Source: Mesorhizobium sp. AR07
Lineage (GTDB): Bacteria > Pseudomonadota > Alphaproteobacteria > Rhizobiales > Rhizobiaceae
Direction of reading: 5' to 3'
Length of the DNA stretch: 64,000 nucleotides
NCBI RefSeq assembly: GCF_024746815.1
Contig: NZ_CP080525.1
Coordinates: 5,822,501 to 5,886,500 of the forward strand
Position numbers and translations under genes: made by a program. Numbering within the stretch: position 1 is the stretch's first letter; every line of letters begins with the position of its first letter. The notes under the pieces were generated by a model. The model ran no database searches. It was given only the letters and a program-made list of their open reading frames with translations, and was not told the DNA's origin. Positions 1 through 8,275 of this stretch are shown piece after piece.

Positions 1-604
1 ATTGTATGCGTTCCTCCAGCGCTGCCGGCGCCATGAGATCGCGCTCAAAGATGATCGAACCGGTAAACCGGTTTGTCAGGTAGTAGTAGCCGATCGCCGC
101 GATCGTGATGTTGAGCTGGACGGGATCGACGCCCTCGCGGAAGTCGCCGCTCCGCGCGCCGCGTTCCAGAAGCGATCCGACCATGTCGAGAAAGCGCCGG
201 CTCACCTGGTGGATGACCTCCGACTTTTTCAGGTGCTTGGCCTTGTGCAGGTTTTCACTGTTCACCAGGGTTATGAATTCGGGATTGCGGAGATAATACT
301 CCCACGTGAAGCGGACGAGGCGTTCCAGCGCTTCGGGTGGGGAGACGCTCGCAAGTTCGAGTCTCTGCTCCGCTGTCCGGATATCGACATAGGCGTCTTC
401 CACGACCTTCTGAAACAGCTTCTCCTTGCTGTCGAAGTAGTGGTAGATCATTCGCTTGTTGGCCTTTGCGCGTTCGGCGATCACATCGACGCGCGCCCCG
501 CCGAAGCCGCTTTTTGCGAACTCCTTCTTGGCAGCGGCAAGTATCCGCTTTTGAGTGGCATCCGCATCGCGGATTCTCGGCTTCCTTGCCTTCGTCACCA
601 ACAT
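1..604 (-). CDS. TetR-family transcriptional regulator, partial (C-terminus off the left edge)
   Basis: Reading the minus strand from an ATG at 604 gives about 201 residues open to the window edge. The N-terminal region (about residues 10-60) has the TetR helix-turn-helix pattern, including ILAAAKKEFAKSGFGGARV, then VIAERAKANKRMIYHYFDSK, with the family's typical YHYF-x-SKE end. The rest is the helical ligand-binding domain. An in-frame ATG at 625 is possible, but GGGAAAGAG lies just before 604. It is divergent from the sugar importer that starts at 995. Inverted repeats of the form TAAC-N6-GTTA recur before the genes to its right, so it is the likely repressor of that set; this link is inference. 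The ligand is unknown. Confidence 0.93.
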   Translation of the reverse strand, partial: MLVTKARKPRIRDADATQKRILAAAKKEFAKSGFGGARVDVIAERAKANKRMIYHYFDSKEKLFQKVVEDAYVDIRTAEQRLELASVSPPEALERLVRFTWEYYLRNPEFITLVNSENLHKAKHLKKSEVIHQVSRRFLDMVGSLLERGARSGDFREGVDPVQLNITIAAIGYYYLTNRFTGSIIFERDLMAPAALEERIQ

Positions 605-794
605 CTCTTTCCCTAACCGGTCCATTTCAAATCCAGCAAATCTCTATCGGATATGACGCAGTAACTGGATCGTGCCTAGGACAGCCTGCGAAATTGTCGA
701 AACCCGATCCCGCGGGAGCCAGGAACCGGTACAGCGGCAAATCGCAGGGGCTTCCCTTAGCCGCCGAGCTTCTGAGAAGAAGCCCGGTTCTCAA

Positions 795-810
795 CTAACC
801 CAATAGTTAC
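795..810. promoter_or_regulatory. Putative TetR operator 1 (TAAC-N6-GTTA)
   Basis: The sequence CTAACCCAATAGTTAC has the TAAC-N6-GTTA arrangement shared with five other sites in the first 15.5 kb. It is followed by CATAGAGG, resembling the layout at 6722-6744. Assignment to the adjacent TetR protein is inferred from proximity and recurrence. Confidence 0.6.
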
Positions 811-886
811 ATAGAGGCACCGGCAGTGCAATCGGCCGGGTTGCGGAACACCCGTATCATGGCTCGCGGCCGCTATCGGAGCTCAG

Positions 887-924
887 TTGACAGGTCGGCG
901 TTAAGAAAGTAACTAGATGGTGCA
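887..924 (+). promoter_or_regulatory. Likely sigma70-type promoter with TetR half-site
   Basis: TTGACA (887-892) and TAACTA (910-915) are 17 bp apart. GTAACTAGAT at 909-918 is identical to the left ten bases of the perfect operator at 15463-15478, but the right half (GGTGCA) is degenerate. The translation start of the importer binding protein lies about 70 bp downstream. Confidence 0.5.
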
Positions 925-994
925 TAAGAATTTGGTGGAGCATGCGTCATGGGAGGATGCACGCCCCGATCCGGATCACTTGGGAGAGAGAAAA

Positions 995-2104
995 ATGTCG
1001 TTCATCAAGAAATTCATCGAGCAGGAAACCATCAATCGCCGCAATCTGCTTCTCGCATCGGCCTACGGGCTTGGCGGCGCTGCCGCGCTGCGCACCTTGG
1101 GTGCGACACCGGCGCGCGCGACAAGCGCAAATCCGACGATCGCGTGGAGCTACCGCGACCGTACAAACCCGTACTGGAACTACATCGTGTCGGGCGGCGA
1201 GGCCTTTGTCGAAAGCCTCGGCAAGCCGAAGAGCGCGCTCGTCAACCTGATCAATGAAGGATCGAGCGAGAAGTCGCTCGCCGACGTGAAGGCGCTTCTG
1301 GGCAAGGAGGGCAGCAACCTCGCGCTTGCGATCGATGCGAACGACGCCCCGAACTGCCGTCCGGTTGTTGAAGCCGTCGCCGCCGCCGGTGCCTATGTCT
1401 CCACCATCTGGAACAAGACAGACGATCTGCACCCATGGGATTTCGGCGACAATTACGTGTCGCACATGACCTGGTCGGACGAGGGGCCTGCCGAGAAGAC
1501 CGCTCGCATCCTGTTCGATGCCATGGGCGGTAAGGGCGGCGTGGTTCATCTCGGTGGCATTGCCTCCAACAATCCGGCGATCGAGCGCCTGAACGGTCTG
1601 AAGAATGCGCTGAAGGACTATCCGAACGTGCAGTTGCTGGACGCCCAGCCCGCCGACTGGGATACGCAGAAGGCAAACCAGATCATGGCGAGCTTCCTGA
1701 CCCGCTACGGCGACGAGATCAAGGGCGTGCATTGCGCGAACGACACCATCGCCTATGGCGTCATCGAGGCGCTGCGTGCCGAAGGCATCGAAGGCATGCC
1801 GATCGTCTCTTATGACGGCAACCAGCAGGCTGTCGAACTCGTGGCCAAGGGCGAGATTCTGGCAACCGTCTTCACCAATCCCCATTGGGGCGGCGGTATC
1901 ACGGCGGCACTTGCCTACTACGCGGCAACGGGCGTGTTCAAGCCCTCGGCCGAACCCAAGGAACATCGCGAATTCTACGGCCCCACCGTCCTCATCACGC
2001 CCAAGGACGCGGCCGAGTTCAAGGCGAAGTATCTCGACAGCACGCCGAAATACGACTGGAAGGACTTCTGGGGTCCGGGCAACGGTCAGATCAAGTACAA
2101 ATAA
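995..2104 (+). CDS. Sugar ABC transporter periplasmic binding protein (ribose-type, Peripla_BP_4)
   Basis: This 369-residue protein delivers a sugar-like ligand to the membrane components encoded just downstream. The start at 995 is preceded by GGGAGAGAG; an upstream in-frame ATG at 917 would add 26 residues with no binding site. The N-terminus carries NRRNLL followed by a hydrophobic stretch ending in ATPARA, a signal peptide with a twin-arginine look, which is less common for this family. The mature region begins IAWSYRDRTNPYWNYIVSGG, the type I periplasmic fold typical of RbsB relatives, and contains a hinge region with CANDTIAYGVIEAL. It is the first gene of the importer operon and lies under the putative TetR operators. 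The ligand cannot be read from sequence. Confidence 0.92.
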   Translation: MSFIKKFIEQETINRRNLLLASAYGLGGAAALRTLGATPARATSANPTIAWSYRDRTNPYWNYIVSGGEAFVESLGKPKSALVNLINEGSSEKSLADVKALLGKEGSNLALAIDANDAPNCRPVVEAVAAAGAYVSTIWNKTDDLHPWDFGDNYVSHMTWSDEGPAEKTARILFDAMGGKGGVVHLGGIASNNPAIERLNGLKNALKDYPNVQLLDAQPADWDTQKANQIMASFLTRYGDEIKGVHCANDTIAYGVIEALRAEGIEGMPIVSYDGNQQAVELVAKGEILATVFTNPHWGGGITAALAYYAATGVFKPSAEPKEHREFYGPTVLITPKDAAEFKAKYLDSTPKYDWKDFWGPGNGQIKYK

Positions 2105-2215
2105 TCAGCCCGCCGGCGGACGCGCACCGGCAGCGGCGCGCGTTCCGATCAGGCGGCCTGCCATTTGCTTGCGACGGCGACCCGCTTCGCCGTCCTTTGC
2201 CCGCGGGAGAAGAGC

Positions 2216-3181
2216 GTGGACAATTTCTTGACCAGGGACAATCTGCAGAAATGGGCGCCGCTTCTGGTGCTGCTCGCGCTCGTCCTGTTTTTCTCGGTCG
2301 CCAATCCGAATTTCCTTTCCATGCGCAATTTCGCGCGCATTTCCATTCTGTCGACCCCGTCACTGATGATCGGCATCGGTGTGACTTTCATCATCCTCAT
2401 GGGATCGATCGACCTCTCCATGGAAGGGGCCGTGGCAGTCTGCGCGGTGCTGTTCGCCGCCATGTTCACGGCATTGGGCGGGAGCCTGGCAGGGTGGGGA
2501 TGGCTGGCGATCGTTGGCGCGGTGGTCGTCGGGGCTCTGTTCGGCCTGGCCAACGGGTTGGTCCATGTCGTGCTGAAAATACCGTCCTTCATGGCGAGCC
2601 TGTCGATGGGTTTCGTCGGCATCGGCCTGTCGCTGCTGATCACCGGCGGCGACCGGATCCGCGTCGAAGACCCACTCTTCCGCTCGCTGCTTACCTATCG
2701 GCTGGGCGGCTTTCCGCTGATGGTCTATGTCGCGCTGGCCGCGCTGCTCATCGCTGGCTTTATCCAGGGACGGACGAAGATCGGGCGCAATTTCTATGCC
2801 GTCGGCGGGGGTGAGGATCTCGCCCATGCATCCGGCCTCAACGTGGCCAGGGTGCGCATCATCGGCTTCGCCATCGCCGGGGTCTTTTACGCACTCGGCG
2901 CAATGTTGGCGGTGGCACAGATCGGCATCGCTGAAACAGTTACCGGACGCAACCTGATGTTCGTCTCCATCACTTCGGTTGTGGTGGGTGGCACGGCGCT
3001 TTGGGGAGGCTCCGGCGGCGTGTGGAACACACTTGTCGGCGTCCTGATCGTCAATGTCATCGGCAACGGCATGGTGGTCATGGGATTGCCAAGCTACGTC
3101 CAGGACGGCGTGCTCGGCCTGCTGGTCATCATCGCGGTCTATCTGTCGACCGACCGTCGCTCCCTGTCGTTCGTGAAGTAA
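2216..3181 (+). CDS. Sugar ABC transporter permease (RbsC/BPD_transp_2 family)
   Basis: An inner-membrane permease of about 321 residues with eight or more hydrophobic segments. The family pattern is clear: an N-terminal WAPLLVLLALVLFFSVANP, then IGIGVTFIILMGSIDLSMEG, and near the C-terminus SITSVVVGGTALWGGSGG. A GTG start at 2216 is chosen because GGGAGAAGAG precedes it; an ATG at 2165 would add 17 residues. The 111-bp gap after the binding-protein gene is usual where binding protein is made in excess. It pairs with the second permease at 4708 to form a heterodimeric channel. Confidence 0.9.
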   Translation: MDNFLTRDNLQKWAPLLVLLALVLFFSVANPNFLSMRNFARISILSTPSLMIGIGVTFIILMGSIDLSMEGAVAVCAVLFAAMFTALGGSLAGWGWLAIVGAVVVGALFGLANGLVHVVLKIPSFMASLSMGFVGIGLSLLITGGDRIRVEDPLFRSLLTYRLGGFPLMVYVALAALLIAGFIQGRTKIGRNFYAVGGGEDLAHASGLNVARVRIIGFAIAGVFYALGAMLAVAQIGIAETVTGRNLMFVSITSVVVGGTALWGGSGGVWNTLVGVLIVNVIGNGMVVMGLPSYVQDGVLGLLVIIAVYLSTDRRSLSFVK

Positions 3182-3187
3182 CGCGCC

Positions 3188-4693
3188 ATGTTCGAGCTTC
3201 AGAAGGTCGAGAAGAAATTCCCCGGCGTACACGCCCTGAAAGGCATCGACTTTTCAATCAAGCGCGGCGAGATCGTCGGTCTTGTCGGTGAGAACGGCGC
3301 CGGCAAGTCGACGCTGATGAAAGTCATCTATGGCGCTTATCAGCATGATGGCGGACAAGTGCTCGTCGATGGACGGGCGGTGCGCTTCCACAACCCGCGC
3401 CAGGCCATGGATATGGGCGTCGGCATGGTGTTCCAGGAACAGTCGCTGATCCCGAACCTGACCGTGATGGAAAACATCTTTCTCGGCTTCGAGCAGCAGT
3501 TCGTGCGCCTGGGTGTCGTCAATTGGAAGAAGATGGCGACGGCGGCCCGCCATCAGCTCGACAAGGTCAAGCTTTCGATCGACCCGGCGATGGTTACCTC
3601 GAAGCTGTCCTTCGCACAGCGGCAGCTGGTGGAACTCGCCAAGGTGCTGACTCTGGAAGAGCGTGTGCAGGGCGATCTGGTCATCCTGCTCGACGAACCG
3701 ACATCGGTGCTGGCCAAGGAGGAGATCGAACTTCTGTTCAGCCTGGTGAGGGAGCTGCGCAAGCGCGCCTCCTTCATCTTCGTTTCGCATCGGCTGGACG
3801 AGGTCGTCGAGCTATCCGACCGCATCTACGTGATGAAGGATGGCTCCGTGGTCGATGTCGTCGATGGCAAGGATGCCGATGTCGCGTCGATTCAGCACAA
3901 GATGGTCGGGCGCAACATCAGCAGGGAATATTACCGCGAGGAGAAGCAGCGGCCTTTCGACGCCACAAAAGCCCTGCTCGAGCTCGACGGGATCAGCCTT
4001 GCGGGCCGCTACAAGGACATTTCGCTCAAACTGCATGCCGGGGAGGTTCTCTGTCTGGTCGGTGTCGAGGGTTCGGGGCGCGAAGCGATCTTGCGCACCA
4101 TCTTCGGCCTGCAGAAGCCGCATCTCGGCCACGTCACCCTCAAGGGCCGGCGCGTCGAGAATTTCAGCGCCGCGCACGGCGTCGAATGCGGCGTCGGCTA
4201 TGTACCGCGCGAGCGCAAGATCGAGGGCATGGTCGGCGGCATGACCGTCTACGAAAACATGACGCTGTCGCAGATGCGCAATTATTCGAATACGGGCGTG
4301 TTGGACATCGCCAGGGAAAGGGAGCTTGCCCGCGACTGGATCAAGCGGCTTTCGATCAAGGCATCTTCAGAGAACGTCGATTGCGCCAATCTCTCCGGCG
4401 GCAACCAGCAGAAGGTGGTGCTCGCCAAATGGCGGAGCGGCGGCTCCGATATCATCCTCCTGGACCACCCGACCCGCGGCCTGGACATCGGCGCCAAGGA
4501 GGACGTCTACGATATGGTGCGCGCCATGTGCGATGACGGGGTCGGCATCGTCCTTGTCGCCGATACGCTCGAAGAGGCAATCGGCCTCAGTCACACCATA
4601 GCCGTCGTCAGGGATGGCGAGATCCGCAAATGGTACGACTGCCCGCCGGGTGGAAAGCCGTCTCTGTATGATCTCATCCACTACATGACATGA
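3188..4693 (+). CDS. Sugar ABC transporter ATPase with two nucleotide-binding domains (RbsA/XylG/MglA type)
   Basis: This 501-residue ATPase energises the importer. Domain 1 has an intact Walker A (GENGAGKST), Q-loop (VFQEQSL), a signature replaced by LSFAQRQLVELAKVL, and Walker B LLDEPTS with Asp169 and Glu170. Domain 2 has the degenerate P-loop usual for the family (GVEGSGREAIL) and signature LSGGNQQKVVLAKW. Its Walker B reads LLDHPTRGLD, so His427 replaces the expected Glu. The start follows the permease stop by six bases and the stop overlaps the next reading frame, so the genes are translationally coupled. Confidence 0.93.
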   Translation: MFELQKVEKKFPGVHALKGIDFSIKRGEIVGLVGENGAGKSTLMKVIYGAYQHDGGQVLVDGRAVRFHNPRQAMDMGVGMVFQEQSLIPNLTVMENIFLGFEQQFVRLGVVNWKKMATAARHQLDKVKLSIDPAMVTSKLSFAQRQLVELAKVLTLEERVQGDLVILLDEPTSVLAKEEIELLFSLVRELRKRASFIFVSHRLDEVVELSDRIYVMKDGSVVDVVDGKDADVASIQHKMVGRNISREYYREEKQRPFDATKALLELDGISLAGRYKDISLKLHAGEVLCLVGVEGSGREAILRTIFGLQKPHLGHVTLKGRRVENFSAAHGVECGVGYVPRERKIEGMVGGMTVYENMTLSQMRNYSNTGVLDIARERELARDWIKRLSIKASSENVDCANLSGGNQQKVVLAKWRSGGSDIILLDHPTRGLDIGAKEDVYDMVRAMCDDGVGIVLVADTLEEAIGLSHTIAVVRDGEIRKWYDCPPGGKPSLYDLIHYMT

Positions 4694-4707
4694 CCCAGGA
4701 GCGTGCA

Positions 4708-5652
4708 ATGTCATTAGGTCGGCTCAAGCGACATTTTCCCTGGATCACGCTGATGGTGCTGGTGCTCATCGTCGGCACCGTTCACCCGAGTTTCCTGCGG
4801 CCGCAAAACCTGATCGAACTCGCCGGAGACATCGTACCGCTGTTCATCATGGCGCTTGGCATGACGCTCGTCATCTACATCGGCGGCATCGATCTTTCGG
4901 CCCAGTCGGTGGCGAACATGACAACGGTGCTCGCGACTATATCGCTGCCGTTGCTCGGTGTGTTCAGCGGTCTGCTCGTCATCCTGGCAGGGCTGGTGTT
5001 CGGCGCCCTTTCCGGTTTCGTGACGACACGGCTCAAAGTGCCGTCCTTCATTGCCACGCTCGCGGTGGGGGGCCTGGCGCTGTCCGTCGGGCAATATGCT
5101 TCCAGCCAGCGCGCGCTTTACATGGATGCCGGCGAACGCGACCGGGCCTTCGGGTGGATGGTCGGCAGCGGATGGAGCGGCGTGCCGCATGAACTGATCC
5201 TGGCCCTGGTTCTGGTGGTGCTTGCCTGGTTCCTGCAGAACCGCACCACGACGGGGCGAGCCCTGAAGGCTATCGGCGCCGGCGAGCCTGCCGCCGTCGC
5301 TTCCGGCCTGAAAGTCGAGCGCTACAAGATCCTGGCTTTTGCCTTCTCCGGCATGCTTGCGGCGATTGCCGGGCTGCTCTTCTCCGTCAAGCTTTCTGGT
5401 GGTTCGCCGACGCTTGCCGAAGGCTTTCTGCTGCCGGCGATTGTCGCCGTCCTGGTTGGCGGCACGCCGCTGACCGGTGGCGTCGGCGGCGTGCTCAACA
5501 CGTTGGTCGGTGTGCTGATCGTGGCGGTCGTGCGCGCCAGCATGCTGTATTTCGGCGTGCCGGCGACAAGCCAGCAGATCGTCTTCGGCCTCGTGCTGAT
5601 CGCCGCGATCGCGCTGACGATCGACCGTTCCAAAATGCGCATCGTGAAGTAG
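4708..5652 (+). CDS. Sugar ABC transporter permease (second RbsC-type)
   Basis: About 314 residues with multiple membrane spans. It shows the family motif MALGMTLVIYIGGIDLSAQS and a C-terminal PAIVAVLVGGTPLTGGVGG. An ATG at 4690 overlaps the ATPase stop, but CAGGAG lies nine bases before the ATG at 4708, which is preferred. Together with the permease at 2216 it would make the translocation pore. Confidence 0.9.
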   Translation: MSLGRLKRHFPWITLMVLVLIVGTVHPSFLRPQNLIELAGDIVPLFIMALGMTLVIYIGGIDLSAQSVANMTTVLATISLPLLGVFSGLLVILAGLVFGALSGFVTTRLKVPSFIATLAVGGLALSVGQYASSQRALYMDAGERDRAFGWMVGSGWSGVPHELILALVLVVLAWFLQNRTTTGRALKAIGAGEPAAVASGLKVERYKILAFAFSGMLAAIAGLLFSVKLSGGSPTLAEGFLLPAIVAVLVGGTPLTGGVGGVLNTLVGVLIVAVVRASMLYFGVPATSQQIVFGLVLIAAIALTIDRSKMRIVK

Positions 5653-5660
5653 GTCCGGCC

Positions 5661-6689
5661 ATGGAAACGATGAGAGCAGCCGTCCTGGTTGCGCCGCGGC
5701 GCTTCGAGGTCAGGGAACTGCCTGTCCCTGCCTGCGGACCCGATGACGTTCTCATCCAGGTTGATCACTGTGGGATCTGCGGCACGGATATCCACATGTT
5801 CAATGGCCACTATGCCGTCGAACGGCTGCCCATCGTCCCCGGCCATGAATTCACAGGCACAATCAGCCGGATGGGCGACAGGGCAGGCCCATTGGTCCTC
5901 GGGCAACGGGTGGTGGCCGACATCAATATCGGCTGCGGCCGGTGCTATTACTGCCGCAGGAACGAGGTTCTCAACTGCGCCGAGGTTCGCCAGGTGGGCA
6001 TCTCGCGCGACGGCGCATTCGCGCAATATGTCTCGATCCCGGGCCGACTTGTCATTCCAGCTCCCGACGACGCCGCGCCGTCCATGCTGGCGTTGGCCGA
6101 GCCGGTCGCCTGCGTCGTGCGCGCCGCGCGCAAGGCCGAGGTGCGTTTTGGCCAGTCCGTTGTCGTGCTTGGTGCCGGCCCGATCGGCAATCTTCACATC
6201 CAGATGATGCGGCTGGTCGGGGCGGCGCCCATCATCGTGGTCGAACTGTCTCCGGAGCGCGCCCGGCTTGCTGAGCAGGCAGGCGCCGATACGGTCGTGA
6301 CCGATCCTTCCAGGGTGAAGGACACCGTACTCGCCATGACCGGCGGGCGTGGCGCCGATATCGTCATCGAAAGTGTCGGCCTGCCGCAGCTCTACGCTCA
6401 AGCCTTTGATCTAATCCGGCCCGGGGGTCATGTCGCCGCCTTCGGTATCGCCGGTCCCGGCGACAGCATTCCGCTTGCGCTGCTCGACACCGTGCTCAAG
6501 GAAAATTCGGTGAAGGGATCGGTCGCGGGCATGGGAGAGGACATGCATGACGCGCTGACCCTGCTGCTGCATGGCCGGTTCGATGTCACCCCCTTCGTGA
6601 ACACCACCTACGAACTCACCGCGATACAGGAGGCGTTCGAGACGCTGAAGGACCGGCCGGATGCTCTCAAGACGCAAATCGCGATCTGA
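5661..6689 (+). CDS. Zinc-dependent medium-chain alcohol/polyol dehydrogenase
   Basis: A 342-residue NAD(P)-dependent dehydrogenase of the sorbitol/threonine dehydrogenase type. Catalytic zinc ligands are visible as Cys40 (CGICGTDIH) and the GHE pair at His62-Glu63. The structural zinc is held by Cys92, Cys95, Cys98 and Cys106. The nucleotide-binding loop is VVLGAGPIG. It starts eight bases after the permease stop and is the last gene of the importer operon, so it probably performs the first oxidation of the imported compound. Substrate specificity is not assignable. Confidence 0.9.
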   Translation: METMRAAVLVAPRRFEVRELPVPACGPDDVLIQVDHCGICGTDIHMFNGHYAVERLPIVPGHEFTGTISRMGDRAGPLVLGQRVVADINIGCGRCYYCRRNEVLNCAEVRQVGISRDGAFAQYVSIPGRLVIPAPDDAAPSMLALAEPVACVVRAARKAEVRFGQSVVVLGAGPIGNLHIQMMRLVGAAPIIVVELSPERARLAEQAGADTVVTDPSRVKDTVLAMTGGRGADIVIESVGLPQLYAQAFDLIRPGGHVAAFGIAGPGDSIPLALLDTVLKENSVKGSVAGMGEDMHDALTLLLHGRFDVTPFVNTTYELTAIQEAFETLKDRPDALKTQIAI

Positions 6690-6716
6690 GCGACCGGGAG
6701 GCGACGGCAGTGGTGC

Positions 6717-6744
6717 TTGAAATAACCAAATAGTTACTTATAGT
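6717..6744 (+). promoter_or_regulatory. Promoter with putative TetR operator 2 in the spacer
   Basis: TTGAAA (6717-6722) and TATAGT (6739-6744) are separated by 16 bp. The inverted repeat ATAACCAAATAGTTAC (6722-6737) fills the spacer, so a bound repressor would block polymerase. It lies 31 bp before the aldehyde dehydrogenase start, showing that this pair of genes has its own promoter. Confidence 0.7.
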
Positions 6745-6775
6745 GTGGTCGCGGAGGCGACCGGAGGAGAAAACC

Positions 6776-8275
6776 ATGGATCATCAGCCCGCCAATTTCT
6801 TGCTGCCGTCCGATCCGCGCACGTTCGGCTTCTTTGTCGACGGCAAGGTCGTTGAAGCCGGGTCGCGCCCGTATTTCGAACGGCAGAGTCCGGGGCATGG
6901 CGTTGCGGTCACCCGCATCCCGAAATGCACTAAGGATGATCTCGACCTTGCGGTTGCCGCGGCGCGGCGGGCGTTCGAGGATGGGCGCTGGTCGCGCATT
7001 CCGTCGGTCGAACGGGCGAGCGTACTGCTGCGGGCAGCACAAATCATCCGCCGTCGTGCCGAAGAGATCGCCCTTTGGGAAACGCTCGAGAATGGCAAGC
7101 CGATCAGCCAGGCCCGTGCCGAGGTCGATGGCTGCGCCGGCATCTTCGAATACGCGGCTGGTGCTGCCCGCGCCCTGCATGGCGATGCTTTCAACAATCT
7201 GGGCGACCGCCTGTTCGGGCTCGTCACGCGGGAGCCGATCGGGGTCGTCAGTCTCATCACGCCCTGGAATTTTCCTTTCCTCATCCTGTGCGAGCGCGTG
7301 CCGTTCATTCTTGCGGCCGGCTGCACGATCGTCGCCAAGCCGTCCGAAGTAACCTCGGCAACAACGCTGATCCTCGCCGAGGTCCTGGCGGAAGCCGGCC
7401 TGCCGGCAGGCTGCTACAATGTCGTCACCGGGTCGGGCAGCACGATCGGCCAGGCGATGACGGAGCATATGGACATCGACATGCTGTCCTTCACCGGCTC
7501 GACCTCCGTTGGCCGGCGCTGCGTCCAGGCGGCCACCGGAAACTTCAAGAAGCTTGGCCTGGAACTCGGCGGTAAGAATCCGCAGATCGTCTTTGCCGAC
7601 GCCGATCTCGAGGACGCCGCCGATGGCGTCGCCTTCGGCATCGGTTTCAACACCGGTCAGTGCTGCGTCAGCGGCAGCCGGCTGATCGTCGAACGCTCGG
7701 TGGCGCGGGCGTTCGAAGAGATGGTCGCGGCGAAGTTCGCCAAGGTCAAGGTCGGTGACCCGCTTGATCCGGCAACCCAGGTCGGCGCCATCACCACCGC
7801 CGCCCAGAACGACACCATCATGACCTACATCGAGAAGGGCAAGGCGGAGGGTGCAAGGCTGGTCTGCGGTGGCGATCAGCTCGACTTCGGCCGAGGCCAC
7901 TACATCGCACCGACCCTGTTCGGCGACGTGACCGGCGACATGGCGATCGCGCGCGACGAGATCTTTGGGCCGGTGCTCAGCATCATGCCGTTCGATACGG
8001 TCGAGGAGGCGATCGCCATCGCCAACGACACTGTCTATGGACTGGCGGCCAGCGTGTGGAGCAAGAACATCGACAAGGCGCTGACGGTGACGCGGCGCGT
8101 GCGCGCCGGACGCTTCTGGGTCAACACGACGCTTGCCGGCGGACCGGAACTGCCGCTGGGCGGCTTCAAGCAATCAGGCTGGGGACGCGAAGCCGGAATC
8201 TATGGTGTCGAGGAATACACTCAGATCAAATCCGTGCATATCGAACTCGGCAAACGTGAGCCTTGGGTATCGTGA
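6776..8275 (+). CDS. NAD(P)-dependent aldehyde dehydrogenase
   Basis: A 499-residue ALDH-superfamily enzyme that oxidises an aldehyde to its acid. The start at 6776 follows GGAGGAG; an ATG-like start at 6743 would fall inside the promoter. Catalytic Glu263 lies in LELGGKNPQ and the catalytic Cys in GQCC (second Cys, 297). PWNFPF and the C-terminal LPLGGFKQSGWGRE are family signatures. Its stop overlaps the start of the GMC oxidoreductase (GTGA), so the alcohol-oxidising and aldehyde-oxidising enzymes are translationally coupled. This supports an alcohol to aldehyde to acid sequence. Confidence 0.93.
   Translation: MDHQPANFLLPSDPRTFGFFVDGKVVEAGSRPYFERQSPGHGVAVTRIPKCTKDDLDLAVAAARRAFEDGRWSRIPSVERASVLLRAAQIIRRRAEEIALWETLENGKPISQARAEVDGCAGIFEYAAGAARALHGDAFNNLGDRLFGLVTREPIGVVSLITPWNFPFLILCERVPFILAAGCTIVAKPSEVTSATTLILAEVLAEAGLPAGCYNVVTGSGSTIGQAMTEHMDIDMLSFTGSTSVGRRCVQAATGNFKKLGLELGGKNPQIVFADADLEDAADGVAFGIGFNTGQCCVSGSRLIVERSVARAFEEMVAAKFAKVKVGDPLDPATQVGAITTAAQNDTIMTYIEKGKAEGARLVCGGDQLDFGRGHYIAPTLFGDVTGDMAIARDEIFGPVLSIMPFDTVEEAIAIANDTVYGLAASVWSKNIDKALTVTRRVRAGRFWVNTTLAGGPELPLGGFKQSGWGREAGIYGVEEYTQIKSVHIELGKREPWVS

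Larger units (their letters stand above)
605..994. promoter_or_regulatory. Divergent control region between TetR gene and sugar importer
   Basis: This 390-bp gap has no convincing gene. It holds one full inverted repeat (795-810) and two half-site matches that start GTAACT (661-676 and 909-924). A likely promoter for the importer is TTGACA at 887-892, a 17-bp spacer, then TAACTA at 910-915, with the half-site overlapping the -10. The 661-676 half-site lies about 60 bp upstream of the TetR start and could serve autoregulation. Confidence 0.6.

Noticed and set aside
2..616. Plus-strand frame of 204 codons at the left edge
   Set aside because: It is the complement of the TetR gene, whose minus-strand translation has clear helix-turn-helix residues.
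2105..2215. GC-rich partial hairpin between the first binding-protein and permease genes
   Set aside because: Arms pair only with bulges and there is no T run; not distinguishable from chance in GC-rich DNA.
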